Assembly (NCBI RefSeq): GCF_040253635.1
Contig: NZ_JBEJGX010000003.1
Location: 2,046,001-2,110,000, forward strand
DNA length: 64,000 nucleotides
Direction: 5' to 3'
Source: Streptomyces sp. Edi2
GTDB taxonomy: Bacteria > Actinomycetota > Actinomycetes > Streptomycetales > Streptomycetaceae
Under the pieces are notes generated by a model, which ran no database searches, was not told where the DNA came from, and was given only the letters and a program-made list of their open reading frames with translations. The first letter of the stretch is position 1. Each line of letters begins with the position of its first letter. Positions 24,404-37,412 of the stretch are shown piece after piece. Both the position numbers and the translations under genes were made by a program.

Positions 24404-25584
24404 GCCGCGGACGCTTCCAGCTCGGCCTCGATCTTGCTCATCAGACGCTCTTCGACGTCCGGGAGACCGATCTGCTGGACCAGTTCGGCGAAGAAGCCGC
24501 GGACGACCAGCCGGCGGGCCTCGTCGGCCGGGATGCCGCGGGCCATCAGGTAGAACAGCTGCTCGTCGTCGAAGCGGCCGGTCGCCGAGGCGTGACCGGC
24601 GCCGACGATCTCGCCGGTCTCGATCTCCAGGTTGGGGACCGAGTCGACCCGCGCGCCGTCGGTGAGGACGAGGTTGCGGTTGAGCTCGTAGGTGTCGGTG
24701 CCGGTGGCGGACGCCTGGATGAGGACGTCGCCGATCCAGACGGCGTGTGCGTCGTCGCCCTGGAGCGCGCCCTTGTACGTGACGTTCGAGCGGCAGTTCG
24801 GCGCCTCATGGTCGACCATGAGGCGGTGCTCCTGATGCTGGCCCTGCTCGGTGAAGTAGAGGCCGTAGAGCTCGGCCTCGCCACCGGGGCCGGCGTAGTT
24901 GATACGCGGGTGAAGCCGCACGACATCGCCGCCGAAGGTGACGATCACGGACTTGAAGCCAGCATCCCGGCCGACGAGAGCGTTGTGCTGCCCGACGTGG
25001 ACCGCGGTGTCGTCCCAGTCCTGGACCGAGACCACGGTCAGCTTGGCGCCGTCGCCGAGGAGGTAGTCGACGTTGGCGGCCAGCACCGCGTCACCGGTGT
25101 GGTCGATGACGACGACCGCCTCGGCGAACGCGCCCAGCTCGATGACCTGGTGGCCGAAGGCGGTGCCGCCCTCGCCGTGCACGGTGATCCGGATCGGCTC
25201 GGACAGCACGGTCTCCTTGGGGACCGTGACGACCGAGGCCTTCTCGAAGGAGCTGTACGCCTGCGCCGCGACCCGGTCCACGGGCACCCCGGCCTTGCCG
25301 ACCCGGGGGTCGGCACGGTCGACGAGCTCGTGGGTGACGCCCTCGGGCGCCGTGATGTCGATCTTCAGGTCGGGACCGCCGGCCTCGGCGCTCCCGTCGT
25401 GCAGGCCCTTCAGCCGCGCGAGAGGCGTGAAGCGCCACTCCTCCTCGCGGCCGTGCGGCACCGGGAAGTCCGCCACGTCGTAGGACGGCGGGGCGCTCAT
25501 CCTCGTGGCGACGGTGGACTCCGCGGCCACCGCGATGGAGCCGGTGGTCGTGGAACCCGCCGGGGAAATCTGAGCCTCAGCCAT
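24400..25584 (-). CDS. sufD: Fe-S cluster assembly protein SufD
   Basis: A 394-residue beta-helix scaffold partner of SufB and SufC. DFPVPHGREEEWRFTPL near the N terminus, [38 protein letters not shown] near the C terminus and the central beta-helix (HLRINYAGPGGEAELYGLY-like) are typical. The actinobacterial start MAEAQ (ATG 25584) is used; ATG 25611 is possible. It lies 59 nt after sufB and overlaps the ferredoxin gene by four bases. Confidence 0.95.
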   Translation of the reverse strand: MAEAQISPAGSTTTGSIAVAAESTVATRMSAPPSYDVADFPVPHGREEEWRFTPLARLKGLHDGSAEAGGPDLKIDITAPEGVTHELVDRADPRVGKAGVPVDRVAAQAYSSFEKASVVTVPKETVLSEPIRITVHGEGGTAFGHQVIELGAFAEAVVVIDHTGDAVLAANVDYLLGDGAKLTVVSVQDWDDTAVHVGQHNALVGRDAGFKSVIVTFGGDVVRLHPRINYAGPGGEAELYGLYFTEQGQHQEHRLMVDHEAPNCRSNVTYKGALQGDDAHAVWIGDVLIQASATGTDTYELNRNLVLTDGARVDSVPNLEIETGEIVGAGHASATGRFDDEQLFYLMARGIPADEARRLVVRGFFAELVQQIGLPDVEERLMSKIEAELEASAA

Positions 25585-25643
25585 GGCTGTCGTCGTGCTC
25601 GCTTTCTGCAATCAGGGAGTCGGTCGCTGCGTGGGGCCGGCCG

Positions 25644-27065
25644 TCAGCCGACCGCGCCTTCCATCTGCAGCTCGATCAGCCGGTTCAGCTCCAGCGCGTA
25701 CTCCATCGGCAGCTCACGGGCGATCGGCTCGACAAAGCCGCGCACGATCATCGCCATGGCCTCGAACTCCGTCAGGCCACGGGCCATCAGGTAGAAGAGC
25801 TGGTCCTCGCTGACCTTGGAGACGGTCGCCTCGTGGCCCATGGAGACGTCGTCCTCGCGGACGTCGACGTAGGGGTAGGTGTCCGAGCGGGAGATGGTGT
25901 CCACCAGCAGGGCGTCACACAGCACGTTGGACTTGGAGCCCGCGGCACCCTCGCCGATCTCGACCAGACCGCGGTAGGAGGTCCGGCCGCCGCCTCGCGC
26001 CACCGACTTGGAGACGATGTTGGAGGAGGTGTTCGGCGCCATGTGGACCATCTTGGAGCCGGCGTCCTGGTGCTGGCCCTCGCCCGCGAAGGCGATGGAC
26101 AGGGTCTCGCCCTTGGCGTGCTCGCCCATCAGGTAGACCGCGGGGTACTTCATCGTCACCTTGGAGCCGAGGTTGCCGTCGACCCACTCCATGGTCGCGC
26201 CCTCGTAGGCGACGGCGCGCTTGGTGACCAGGTTGTAGACGTTGTTCGACCAGTTCTGGATGGTCGTGTAGCGGCAGCGGCCGCCCTTCTTCACGATGAT
26301 CTCGACGACCGCGGAGTGCAGCGAGTCCGACTTGTAGATCGGCGCCGTGCAGCCCTCGACGTAGTGGACGTAGGCGTCCTCGTCGACGATGATCAGCGTC
26401 CGCTCGAACTGGCCCATGTTCTCGGTGTTGATCCGGAAGTAGGCCTGCAGCGGGATGTCGACGTGGACACCCTTGGGGACGTAGATGAACGAGCCGCCGG
26501 ACCACACCGCGGTGTTCAGCGACGCGAACTTGTTGTCGCCGACCGGGATGACCGTGCCGAAGTACTCCTGGAAGATCTCCGGGTGCTCCTTGAGCGCGGT
26601 GTCGGTGTCCAGGAAGAGGACGCCCTGCTCCTCCAGGTCCTCACGGATCTGGTGGTAGACGACCTCGGACTCGTACTGCGCGGCGACACCGGCGACCAGG
26701 CGCTGCTTCTCCGCCTCGGGGATGCCGAGCTTGTCGTAGGTGTTCTTGATGTCCTCGGGCAGGTCCTCCCAGGAGGCGGCCTGCTGCTCCGTGGAGCGGA
26801 CGAAGTACTTGATGTTGTCGAAGTCGATGCCCGACAGGTCCGAGCCCCAGTTCGGCATGGGCTTCTTGTCGAACAGCTTCAGACCCTTGAGGCGGAGCTT
26901 GAGCATCCACTCCGGCTCGTTCTTCTTCGCCGAGATGTCGCGGACGACGGCCTCGGAAAGACCGCGCTTCGCGGAAGCGCCGGCCACGTCGGAGTCGGCC
27001 CAGCCGTATTCGTACTTGCCCAGGCCCTCGAGCTCGGGGTGAGCAGTCTCCGTGGGGAGCGTCAT
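25644..27065 (-). CDS. sufB: Fe-S cluster assembly protein SufB
   Basis: A 473-residue scaffold subunit of the SufBCD complex. Landmarks are [82 protein letters not shown] (conserved Cys) and the C-terminal [31 protein letters not shown]. It is uninterrupted, with no intein. ATG 27065 has GGAGG at 8 nt and overlaps the sufR stop by four bases. Confidence 0.97.
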   Translation of the reverse strand: MTLPTETAHPELEGLGKYEYGWADSDVAGASAKRGLSEAVVRDISAKKNEPEWMLKLRLKGLKLFDKKPMPNWGSDLSGIDFDNIKYFVRSTEQQAASWEDLPEDIKNTYDKLGIPEAEKQRLVAGVAAQYESEVVYHQIREDLEEQGVLFLDTDTALKEHPEIFQEYFGTVIPVGDNKFASLNTAVWSGGSFIYVPKGVHVDIPLQAYFRINTENMGQFERTLIIVDEDAYVHYVEGCTAPIYKSDSLHSAVVEIIVKKGGRCRYTTIQNWSNNVYNLVTKRAVAYEGATMEWVDGNLGSKVTMKYPAVYLMGEHAKGETLSIAFAGEGQHQDAGSKMVHMAPNTSSNIVSKSVARGGGRTSYRGLVEIGEGAAGSKSNVLCDALLVDTISRSDTYPYVDVREDDVSMGHEATVSKVSEDQLFYLMARGLTEFEAMAMIVRGFVEPIARELPMEYALELNRLIELQMEGAVG

Positions 27066-27922
27066 GCGGGGTTCCTCCCGGCCGTGCTTGCAGATGCTGT
27101 GGTGGTCTTGCTGGTGCGTGCGGTGCTGTGAGCGGCCTTGCCGGCACCGGCCTTCGGGATGAAGGTCGTGCATACCCCGTCGCCATGGGCGATGGTGGCA
27201 AGCCGCTGTACGTGGGTCCCGAGCAATCGGGAGAAGACCTCGGTCTCCGCCTCGCACAGCTGCGGGTACTGCTCGGCGACATGGGCGACCGGGCAGTGGT
27301 GCTGGCAGAGCTGTTCACCGAGCTGGGGATTGGGGGCGCTGCGCGCCGTAGCAGCGTACCCGTCCCCGGTCAATGCCTTCGCCAGGGCCTCGGTACGGGC
27401 CTCGGGCTCAGCGCTCTCGACCGCCTTGCGGTAGCCCTCCGCCTGGGCGGCGAGCCGCGCGCGGGCGAATGCCGCGACGGCGGCCTCGCCCTGCTCGCCG
27501 CCGCCCGCGCTCTGCGCGATCCAGCGCAGCGCATCGGAGGCGAGCTGGTCGTAGGCCTGGTCGAAGGCGTCCCGCCCGCAGTCGGTGAGGGCGAAGGACT
27601 TCGCCGGGCGGCCGCGGCCCCGCGCGCCGTAGACGCGCTTCTCGCGGGGCTCGACGACGCCCTCGGCGGCCAGCGCGTCCAGATGCCGGCGCACCGCGGC
27701 CTGGGTCAGCCGCAGCCGCAGGGCCAGCTCGGCCGCGGTGGACGGACCGTGGTCGAGGATGGAGCGGGCGACCCGGTTGCGGGTGCCCTGCTGTTCGTCG
27801 TGCGGCGCCGGGGCGGGCGCGGTGCCCGCTGCGGGCTGCGCGGTCTGCTCGGGCGCGGAGGCGGCCGGCCCTGCGGTCCGGTCGACCGCGGGCCCTTCCT
27901 GTTCCTCGCTCGCGTATTTCAC
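27062..27922 (-). CDS. sufR: SufR, Fe-S-sensing repressor of the suf operon
   Basis: A 286-residue winged-helix regulator. After an acidic/Ala-Pro-rich leader (about 1-45) the DNA-binding domain is at about 46-115 ([33 protein letters not shown]). The likely [Fe-S] ligands are C206, C210 and C223 (LCQHHC, then QLC; C-x3-C-x12-C). SufR is known to repress suf genes when its cluster is intact and to derepress on oxidative stress or iron limitation. I chose GTG 27922 ([10 protein letters not shown]); the ORF extends to 27958 but the site at 27922-27935 would then be coding. It is the first gene of the operon. Confidence 0.93.
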   Translation of the reverse strand: MKYASEEQEGPAVDRTAGPAASAPEQTAQPAAGTAPAPAPHDEQQGTRNRVARSILDHGPSTAAELALRLRLTQAAVRRHLDALAAEGVVEPREKRVYGARGRGRPAKSFALTDCGRDAFDQAYDQLASDALRWIAQSAGGGEQGEAAVAAFARARLAAQAEGYRKAVESAEPEARTEALAKALTGDGYAATARSAPNPQLGEQLCQHHCPVAHVAEQYPQLCEAETEVFSRLLGTHVQRLATIAHGDGVCTTFIPKAGAGKAAHSTARTSKTTTASASTAGRNPA

Positions 27923-27935
27923 AACGTCATTGTTG
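27922..27935 (-). promoter_or_regulatory. SufR operator, CAAC-N6-GTTG, at the sufR start
   Basis: CAAC-GTCATT-GTTG matches the palindrome reported for cyanobacterial SufR. It overlaps the first base of the GTG start and a possible -10 (AACAAT) 6 nt before it, with TTGTAT 18 nt further upstream. This implies a nearly leaderless, autorepressed transcript. Confidence 0.75.
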
Positions 27936-27994
27936 CGTAATTCGCCGGAGCGATACAAGCCTCGTCCGGATCACGGACAGGTGGCCTCTATCAC

Positions 27995-28008
27995 TTAGGG
28001 TGCCCTAA
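27995..28008. promoter_or_regulatory. Perfect palindrome TTAGGG-TG-CCCTAA
   Basis: A 14-bp inverted repeat in the 277-nt divergent region between sufR and the ABC ATPase gene, about 190 nt before the latter. Its A/T-containing ends stand out in this G+C-rich region. The binding protein is unknown. Confidence 0.45.
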
Positions 28009-28199
28009 ATTCAAGTACCTTCCGAGCCCGGAAGCACGGCCGACCTGCGACGGGACGCTCCCGCCCGCTGGGGCGCACCGGGGCGCGCGGGGCGGCGGAA
28101 TTGCCCGGGCCGCATACCGCCGGATTGGGTACCCCGGCGCGGAAAAGCACCGGCGCCCCCATTGAAGAACGCCCCGCCACTCTCCGTAGACTGCCCGCC

Positions 28200-29162
<963 letters not shown>

Positions 29163-29250
29163 ATCACGGCCACACCACTCACGGCCGGGGGTCCGGGGGT
29201 CGTCCCCCGGGCAGGCACAGCCTGGAGCTCACGGGCAAGGAGCTGCGCGC

Positions 29251-30069
29251 ATGACCGCTCTCGAGGCCGGACACGGCACCGCCGCCGGCACCGGTACGTT
29301 CGCCCCGCGGCCCGGCGCCGCCCCGCTGCCCCGGATGATCCGCGCGCAGGCGGCCCTGGAGACCAGGATGCTGCTGCGCAACGGCGAGCAGCTGCTGCTG
29401 ACCGTCATCATCCCGACGCTGCTGCTGGTGCTGTTCTCCGCCGTCGACATCATCGCGGTGCCCACCGGCACGGCCGGCGGCGCGGGCAGCTCCGTGGACT
29501 TCCTGGCGCCCGGCATCCTGGCGCTCGCCGTGATGTCGACCGCCTTCACCGGCCAGGCCATCGCGACCGGCTTCGAGCGGCGCTACGGCGTGCTCAAGCG
29601 GCTCGCCGTCTCGCCGCTGCCGCGCTGGGGGCTGATGACCGCCAAGACCTGCGCGGTGCTGGTCACCGAGGTGCTGCAGACCGCGCTGCTGACGGCCGTG
29701 GCCCTGGCGCTGGGCTGGTCCCCGCACGGCAACCCGCTCTCGGTGGTGCTGCTGCTCCTGCTGGGCACCGCCGCCTTCTCGGGCCTGGGCCTGCTCATGG
29801 CCGGCACGCTCAAGGCGGAGGCCACTCTCGCGGCGGCCAACCTGGTGTTCCTGCTGCTGCTGGTCGGCGGCGGCGTGATCGTTCCGCTGGACAAGTTCCC
29901 CGAGGCCGCGCAGAGCGTGCTCGGGCTGCTGCCGATCGCGGCGCTGTCCGACGGGCTGCGCGACGTCCTCCAGCACGGCGCCCAGATCCCCTGGCGGGAC
30001 CTGGGCATCCTGGCGGTCTGGTCGGTGCTGGGCCTGGGCACGGCGGCCCGCTTCTTCCGCTGGGAGTGA
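29251..30069 (+). CDS. ABC exporter permease (ABC-2 type)
   Basis: A 272-residue ABC-2 permease with six hydrophobic helices: LLLTVIIPTLLLVLFSAVDI, FLAPGILALAVMSTAFTG, CAVLVTEVLQTALLTAVALALG, VVLLLLLGTAAFSGLGLLMAG, LAAANLVFLLLLVGGGVIVPL and a C-terminal helix. GQAIATGFERRYGVLKRLAVSPLPRWGL is the usual cytoplasmic coupling loop. It partners the preceding ATPase. The start ATG and its ribosome site (AAGGAG) lie in the duplicated copy of the ATPase 3' end. Confidence 0.93.
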   Translation: MTALEAGHGTAAGTGTFAPRPGAAPLPRMIRAQAALETRMLLRNGEQLLLTVIIPTLLLVLFSAVDIIAVPTGTAGGAGSSVDFLAPGILALAVMSTAFTGQAIATGFERRYGVLKRLAVSPLPRWGLMTAKTCAVLVTEVLQTALLTAVALALGWSPHGNPLSVVLLLLLGTAAFSGLGLLMAGTLKAEATLAAANLVFLLLLVGGGVIVPLDKFPEAAQSVLGLLPIAALSDGLRDVLQHGAQIPWRDLGILAVWSVLGLGTAARFFRWE

Positions 30070-30169
30070 GCCGCCGGGGGGCCGTGCCGCCGAGCCGTTC
30101 CGGGCGCGTCCGACGCCCGGGAGCACCCCTCGTGAAAACTTGCACAAGGCCCGGCCTACGATGTCTCCC

Positions 30170-31174
30170 GTGCCGAACACGCTGAACCCCCTTGAGCTGA
30201 TCGCCCGCCGCTGGCAGCCGTCCGCGGCCTTTGTGCGACGGGCCGCGCTGGCCACCGTCGTGATGGCCGTGATCATCGTCGTCACGGGGGGCGCCGTCCG
30301 GCTCTCCCAGTCCGGGCTGGGCTGCTCGACCTGGCCCAAGTGCACGCCGGACAGCCTGACCCCGACCGCCGCGATGGGCATCAACGGGATCATCGAGTTC
30401 GGCAACCGCATGCTGACCGATGTGCTGTGCGTGGTCGTCGGGGTGTTCATCATCGCCGCCCGCGCCCGCCACCCCCGGCGCCGCTCGCTCACCCGCCTCG
30501 GCTGGGCACAGTTCTGGCTCGTCATGACCAACGCCGTCGTCGGCGGCATCACGGTCCTCACCGGCCTGAACCCGTACATCGTCAGCTCGCACTTCCTGGC
30601 GGCCACCGGCCTGCTCACGGTCGCCGTACTGAGCTGGCTGCGCGCCTGCGAGGGCGACGGGACGCCACGCGAGCTGGTCGCCCGCCCGGTGCGGCAGCTG
30701 GCCTGGCTGCTGGTGGGGGCGACCGGCGCGCTCACCGTCATCGGCACGGTCGTCACCGGCACGGGCCCGCACGCGGGCGACGCGAAGAAGGTCCACCGCA
30801 TCCCGCTGGACTGGCAGGAGATCACCCAGCTGCACGTCGACTTCGTCTACATCGTCGTCGGCCTGACCGTCGCCCTGTGGTTCACCCTGCGGGCCGTCAA
30901 GGCCCCGGCCGCCCCGCGCCGGAAGGTCCTGGAACTGCTCGCCTGCCTCGGCCTGCAGGGCGTCATCGGCTACGTCCAGTACTTCATGGGCCTGCCCGAG
31001 ATCGTCATCGGCTTCCACATGCTGGGGTCGGCCCTGGTGTGGGTCTGCGTGCTGCGGGTCTGCCTGTCCTTGCGCGACCGCGGTCCCCTCCTGGAAGAGG
31101 ACCCCGGCGAGCCCGCCCTCGCGGGCGAGGCCGGGGCACCGGAACCTCAGCCGGCCTCCGCGCTCAGCCGGTAG
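30170..31174 (+). CDS. ctaA: Heme A synthase CtaA
   Basis: A 334-residue, eight-helix membrane enzyme converting heme O to heme A for cytochrome c oxidase. The external Cys pair is C52/C58 in LGCSTWPKC. Haem-ligand histidines are in VSSHFLAATG, ITQLHVDFVYI and IGFHMLGSALVW. TACGAT lies 7 nt before GTG 30170 with no ribosome site, so translation is probably leaderless from this GTG; ATG 30161 is an alternative. It follows the ABC exporter after 100 nt. The stop overlaps the convergent amidohydrolase by 28 nt. Confidence 0.94.
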   Translation: MPNTLNPLELIARRWQPSAAFVRRAALATVVMAVIIVVTGGAVRLSQSGLGCSTWPKCTPDSLTPTAAMGINGIIEFGNRMLTDVLCVVVGVFIIAARARHPRRRSLTRLGWAQFWLVMTNAVVGGITVLTGLNPYIVSSHFLAATGLLTVAVLSWLRACEGDGTPRELVARPVRQLAWLLVGATGALTVIGTVVTGTGPHAGDAKKVHRIPLDWQEITQLHVDFVYIVVGLTVALWFTLRAVKAPAAPRRKVLELLACLGLQGVIGYVQYFMGLPEIVIGFHMLGSALVWVCVLRVCLSLRDRGPLLEEDPGEPALAGEAGAPEPQPASALSR

Positions 31175-32193
31175 ATCCGGCGCGCGGTCCCCGACCCGAC
31201 CATCTCGGTGATCCGGCGCCCGTCCTCGGCGCCGCACAGCCCCTCGTCGGCCCACTCCCGTACGAGGCGGCCCATGGCCCGCAGAAAGAACCGGGCGCCG
31301 GTCACATACAGCTCGGGCAGCCCGCGGGCGCCCGAGGAGAACAGCAGCTTGCCGAACGGCGCCCGGCCGAGCGTGTCCTCGGGGCGGGGTCCGGCGTCGG
31401 CGTACACATGGGCGTGCACCGCGGCGAGCTCCGCCGCCCGCCGGTGGTGCGGCACCCGCGGCAGCAGGACAAGGGCCGAGCCGATGCCGGCCGTGGCGCG
31501 CAGGAAGCCCGCCAGCGGCCGCGGATCGGGGCAGTGCAGCTGCACCGGCAGACCGGTCGCCACCGCGCTCCACAGCAGATGCCGTACGAGCGCGGGCTCT
31601 CCCAGCCGCTCCCCCGGACGGCGGCCGCGCAGCCAGCGTTCCGCGGCGCGCCGTACCTCCCCGGCCTCGGGTGCGTGCCCGTCGCAGTGGGTGGCGCCGG
31701 AGGCGAAGGCGGTGGTGTGCTGGGCCGCGGCGTACAGGGCCTCGGCGGTGTAGCCGAGGAAGGAGTCGACGCTGCCGGAGGTGTCGGCGACCTGCTCGGC
31801 GAGCGGTTCGAGCCGGACGACCTCGTGGGCCCAGGCTTCGGCGGCGGTGGCCAGTTCGCCGGCCGAGGTCAGGTCGCCGGGGGCGCCGGCCTCCAGCAGG
31901 AACGTGCCGATGCCGGAGCCGCGCAGCAGCAGACGGCCGGCCCGGTAGGCGCCGACCTCACGCCTGCGGGCCAGGTAGCGGGCGGGTGGGCACTGCGGTT
32001 CCAGGCCGAGCAGCGGGGGGCACCAGCGGCGTATCGCCAGGCCGGTGAAGCTGTCGAAGTAGCTGGTGCCGGCGGGTGCCGGGCCGTGGGCGCCGACCGC
32101 GGCGGCAAGGTGGGTCTCGAAGGAGCCGAGACCGAGCTCACCGTGCACCACGCCATGGCTGTGCTGATCGATGAGCGGTGGAAGCCCGTCCAT
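31147..32193 (-). CDS. Amidohydrolase-family protein
   Basis: A 348-residue protein with the metal-binding HxH at the N terminus (PPLIDQHSHG, H11 and H13), THCDGHAP in the middle, LPVQLHCPDP with a candidate metal His and KLLFSSGARGLPELYVTGARFF near the C terminus. This fits the amidohydrolase-2 branch (decarboxylases and lactonases). The substrate is unknown. The gene lies between ctaA and ctaB but reads leftward; no functional link to haem synthesis is visible. Confidence 0.8.
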   Translation of the reverse strand: MDGLPPLIDQHSHGVVHGELGLGSFETHLAAAVGAHGPAPAGTSYFDSFTGLAIRRWCPPLLGLEPQCPPARYLARRREVGAYRAGRLLLRGSGIGTFLLEAGAPGDLTSAGELATAAEAWAHEVVRLEPLAEQVADTSGSVDSFLGYTAEALYAAAQHTTAFASGATHCDGHAPEAGEVRRAAERWLRGRRPGERLGEPALVRHLLWSAVATGLPVQLHCPDPRPLAGFLRATAGIGSALVLLPRVPHHRRAAELAAVHAHVYADAGPRPEDTLGRAPFGKLLFSSGARGLPELYVTGARFFLRAMGRLVREWADEGLCGAEDGRRITEMVGSGTARRIYRLSAEAG

Positions 32194-32336
32194 CCGCGCC
32201 TCCTCGCCGTGGGCCCGCCGGGCGCGGCCGGAGCGCCGCGCCTGGTGGGCTTAACGGGCGAGGAGGTGGTGAGGTATCGGGCTCCGCTTCCGGCGTGCGC
32301 TCCGGCGCACGGCACCCGGCACCCGGCACCGGATCG

Positions 32337-32720
32337 TCAGCTGTTGGAGGGGCCGCCCACCTGGATGCCCGCCATCCGGGACCACTCGTAGCGGCCGGTA
32401 CGGACCTTGGCGGCGAGGTCGCCGTCGAAGTCGTCGTGGAGCGTGAGGCCGGCCTTGTCTGCGGCGTCCTTGGCGGAGCCGAAGGTGTCCGCGACGAGGT
32501 TGCCCCACTCGCCGTCGGCCCCGACGAGCGCGATCCGGGTACGGCCCCGGCCGATGTGCGCGAGCTGGCCCTCGGCACTGCCGCCGTGCGTGGCGGCGAA
32601 GGCGCGGATCTGCTTGGCGAGCCGGTCGGCGTGCTTGCCGGCCCTCTTGTCGGTGCGCGCCGCGGCCTTCACGTCGGCCGCCGTCTCCGTCTGCTCGTCC
32701 GCCTGCTGGGTGTCTGCCAT
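32337..32720 (-). CDS. Conserved hypothetical protein (127 aa)
   Basis: A soluble protein starting MADTQQADEQTETAADVKAAARTDKRAGKHADRLAKQIRAF, a charged helical N terminus, followed by about 75 residues with a beta-rich look (RTRIALVGADGEWGNLVADTFGSAKDAADKAGLTLHDDFDGDLAAKVRTGRYEW). No known motif. It sits 23 nt after ctaB in the same direction, so it may be cotranscribed with it. Confidence 0.82.
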   Translation of the reverse strand: MADTQQADEQTETAADVKAAARTDKRAGKHADRLAKQIRAFAATHGGSAEGQLAHIGRGRTRIALVGADGEWGNLVADTFGSAKDAADKAGLTLHDDFDGDLAAKVRTGRYEWSRMAGIQVGGPSNS

Positions 32721-32743
32721 ACCGCCATGCTACCCATCGGTAA

Positions 32744-33694
32744 TCAACGAAGGAAGGGATCCACGGCGACGGCGACGAACAGCAGCGACACATAGGTGAT
32801 GGACCAGTGGAACAGCCGCATCTCCTTGAGCTTGGCGCCCGTGATCCCGGCCTTGGCGCGGGACTGCAGACCGTGCGCCTCCTTGAGCCAGAAGGCGCCG
32901 CAGGCGACCGCGACGACGGTGTAGAACCAGCCCGTGTAGCCCAGCGGCTGCAGCAGCAGCGAGACGGCCACCATCACCCAGCTGTAGGCGACGATCTGGC
33001 GGGCGACGACCTTGTTGCCCGCGACGGCCGGCAGCATCGGCACCCCGACGCGCTCGTAGTCCTCCTTGACCTTCATCGACAGCGGCCAGTAATGCGGCGG
33101 CGTCCAGAAGAAGATGACGAGGAAGAGGATGAACGAGGCCCAGGAGACGGAATTCGTCACCGCCGACCAGCCGATGAAGACCGGCATGCAGCCCGCGATG
33201 CCGCCCCAGACGATGTTCTGGGACGTACGCCGCTTGAGGATCATCGTGTAGACGACGACATAGAAAAGCAGCGCACCGAGCGACAGCATCGCCGACAGCG
33301 GGTTGACGAGGAACCAGAACAGGGCCGTGGAGCCCACCGCGAGCGCGGTCGCGAAGACCAGGCATTCGCGGGGGCTCACCATGCCGGTGACCAGCGGACG
33401 CTGGGACGTACGGTCCATCAGCGCGTCGATGTCGCGGTCGAGGTACATGTTGAACGCGGCGGCGCCGCCGGCGGAGAGATAACCGCCGACACAGGTCACC
33501 AGCACCAGCATCAGATCCGGCACGCCCTTGGCCGCCAGGAACATCACCGGCACCGTGGTCATCAGCAGCAGCTCGATGACCCGCGGCTTGGTCAGCGCCA
33601 CGAACGCCTTGACGCGGGCCCCGAGCGGCCGGTTGCCAGGACTCCCGGGGACCGGAGAAAGCGCCCCCACAGGACGGGATTCGACGGCCGTCAC
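32744..33694 (-). CDS. ctaB: Protoheme IX farnesyltransferase (heme O synthase)
   Basis: CtaB adds a farnesyl group to heme b, the step before CtaA. The 316-residue membrane protein has the prenyl-diphosphate-binding [15 protein letters not shown], a second Asp-rich region around [14 protein letters not shown], and about eight helices; [16 protein letters not shown] and [12 protein letters not shown] are diagnostic. GTG 33694 ([10 protein letters not shown]) with GGGG 5 nt upstream is preferred; GTG 33700 is nearly as good. It is divergent from tkt across 456 nt. Confidence 0.94.
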   Translation of the reverse strand: MTAVESRPVGALSPVPGSPGNRPLGARVKAFVALTKPRVIELLLMTTVPVMFLAAKGVPDLMLVLVTCVGGYLSAGGAAAFNMYLDRDIDALMDRTSQRPLVTGMVSPRECLVFATALAVGSTALFWFLVNPLSAMLSLGALLFYVVVYTMILKRRTSQNIVWGGIAGCMPVFIGWSAVTNSVSWASFILFLVIFFWTPPHYWPLSMKVKEDYERVGVPMLPAVAGNKVVARQIVAYSWVMVAVSLLLQPLGYTGWFYTVVAVACGAFWLKEAHGLQSRAKAGITGAKLKEMRLFHWSITYVSLLFVAVAVDPFLR

Positions 33695-34020
33695 GCACAC
33701 CCCTGGAAGTAACATCAGCGGCCTCTGCCGCGGAAGAGATAAGGCCTGCAAGCCCGTCCGGCCGTGAATTCCCGGTGAAGGGCTTGCGCGTACCACGCCA
33801 CTTTAGACGTTGGCCATCAGGCGATCTTCGCGGGGGTGGTCGTGTTGGGCGCCGGGCCACGGGGTGGCGGCGGCAGCTATTCCCCGGCGGCCGCCCGGCG
33901 TTCGGGAGGCGGATGCGACCGCCTCCCGGCAGTCTGGTCCTAGAGCCGCCTCCTCAGGACCGGGAATGTCACCCGCCCTGAGGTGGTTGCCCGAAGCGAC
34001 GGGCTGCCGTGGCGCCCGCG

Positions 34021-34086
34021 CACCGACTGAGCGCCGAAAACACCGACTGAGCGTCGAAAAGACGCACGCCCTTGCGGGGGTAGGCT
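34021..34086 (+). promoter_or_regulatory. 20-bp tandem repeat and -10 box upstream of tkt
   Basis: Within the 456-nt ctaB-tkt gap, CACCGACTGAGCGCCGAAAA (34021-34040) is repeated at once with one change (34041-34060). TAGGCT at 34081-34086 fits a principal-sigma -10; the repeats cover its -35 region. The gap also has an 8-bp inverted repeat (GCAAGCCC 33748-33755 with GGGCTTGC 33780-33787) in the ctaB leader. No further gene is seen. Confidence 0.6.
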
Positions 34087-34150
34087 CGACACCGCCTGGC
34101 GGACATACCGTCCGCGGCATTCGACATGTGGAGAGGAGCCCTGACTCAGG

Positions 34151-36253
<2,103 letters not shown>

Positions 36254-36287
36254 CGCCCGTACACGACAAGTAGGAGATGCAGAACCC

Positions 36288-37406
36288 ATGACAGACGCAC
36301 TCAAGCGCCTCTCCGACGAAGGCGTCGCGATCTGGCTGGACGACCTGTCGCGCAAGCGCATCACGTCCGGCAACCTCGCCGAGCTGATCGACCAGCAGCA
36401 TGTCGTCGGTGTCACGACGAACCCGTCGATCTTCCAGAAGGCGATCTCCTCGGGCGACGGCTACGAGCAGCAGCTCGCCGACCTCGCCGCCCGCAAGGTC
36501 ACCGTCGAGGAAGCCATCCGCATGATCACGACGGCGGACGTCCGCGACGCCGCCGACATCCTGCGCCCGGTCTTCGACGCCACCGGCGGCCAGGACGGCC
36601 GGGTCTCCATCGAGGTGGACCCGCGCCTGGCGCACCACACCGTCCCGACCATCGCCGAGGCCAAGCAGCTGGCCTGGCTGGTGGACCGCCCCAACACACT
36701 GATCAAGATCCCGGCCACCAAGGCGGGCCTCCCGGCGATCACCGAGGTCATCGGCCTGGGCATCAGCGTCAATGTCACCCTGATCTTCTCGCTGGAGCGC
36801 TACCGCGAGGTCATGGACGCCTACCTGGCGGGCCTGGAGAAGGCCAAGGCCGCGGGCCTGGACCTGTCCCTGATCCGTTCGGTCGCGTCGTTCTTCGTGT
36901 CCCGGGTGGACACCGAGATCGACAAGCGCCTGGAGAAGCTGGGCACGGACGAGGCCAAGGCCCTCAAGGGCAAGGCCGCGCTGGCCAACGCCCGGCTGGC
37001 CTACCAGGCGTACGAGGAGGTCTTCTCCTCGGAGCGCTGGGCCGCCCTCGACAAGGCCGGCGCCAACAAGCAGCGTCCGCTGTGGGCCTCGACCGGCGTC
37101 AAGGACCCGGCCTTCAAGGACACCCTGTACGTCGACGAACTGGTCGCTCCGGGCACGGTCAACACCATGCCCGAGGCCACCCTGGAGGCCACCGCCGACC
37201 ACGGCGGGATCACCGGTGACACGGTGCGCGGGAGGTACGACGCCGCCAAGGCCGACCTGGCGGCCATCGAAAAGCTCGGGATCTCGTACGACGAGGTCGT
37301 ACAGGTCCTGGAGGACGAGGGCGTGGAGAAGTTCGAGGCGTCCTGGAACGACCTGCTCAAGTCCACGGAGGCGGAGCTCAAGCGCCTCGCTCCCACGGAG
37401 GGCTGA
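36288..37406 (+). CDS. tal: Transaldolase
   Basis: A 372-residue class-I transaldolase of the actinobacterial length class. [15 protein letters not shown], the Schiff-base Lys in [45 protein letters not shown] and [20 protein letters not shown] are diagnostic. ATG 36288 has TAGGAG about 12 nt upstream. It follows tkt after 34 nt. Confidence 0.96.
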   Translation: MTDALKRLSDEGVAIWLDDLSRKRITSGNLAELIDQQHVVGVTTNPSIFQKAISSGDGYEQQLADLAARKVTVEEAIRMITTADVRDAADILRPVFDATGGQDGRVSIEVDPRLAHHTVPTIAEAKQLAWLVDRPNTLIKIPATKAGLPAITEVIGLGISVNVTLIFSLERYREVMDAYLAGLEKAKAAGLDLSLIRSVASFFVSRVDTEIDKRLEKLGTDEAKALKGKAALANARLAYQAYEEVFSSERWAALDKAGANKQRPLWASTGVKDPAFKDTLYVDELVAPGTVNTMPEATLEATADHGGITGDTVRGRYDAAKADLAAIEKLGISYDEVVQVLEDEGVEKFEASWNDLLKSTEAELKRLAPTEG

Positions 37407-37412
37407 TCTCCC

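Noticed and set aside
27995..28008. DtxR/DmdR iron box
   Set aside because: The palindrome has TTAGG/CCTAA ends but only 4 nt between them instead of 9, so it is listed as an unassigned palindrome.
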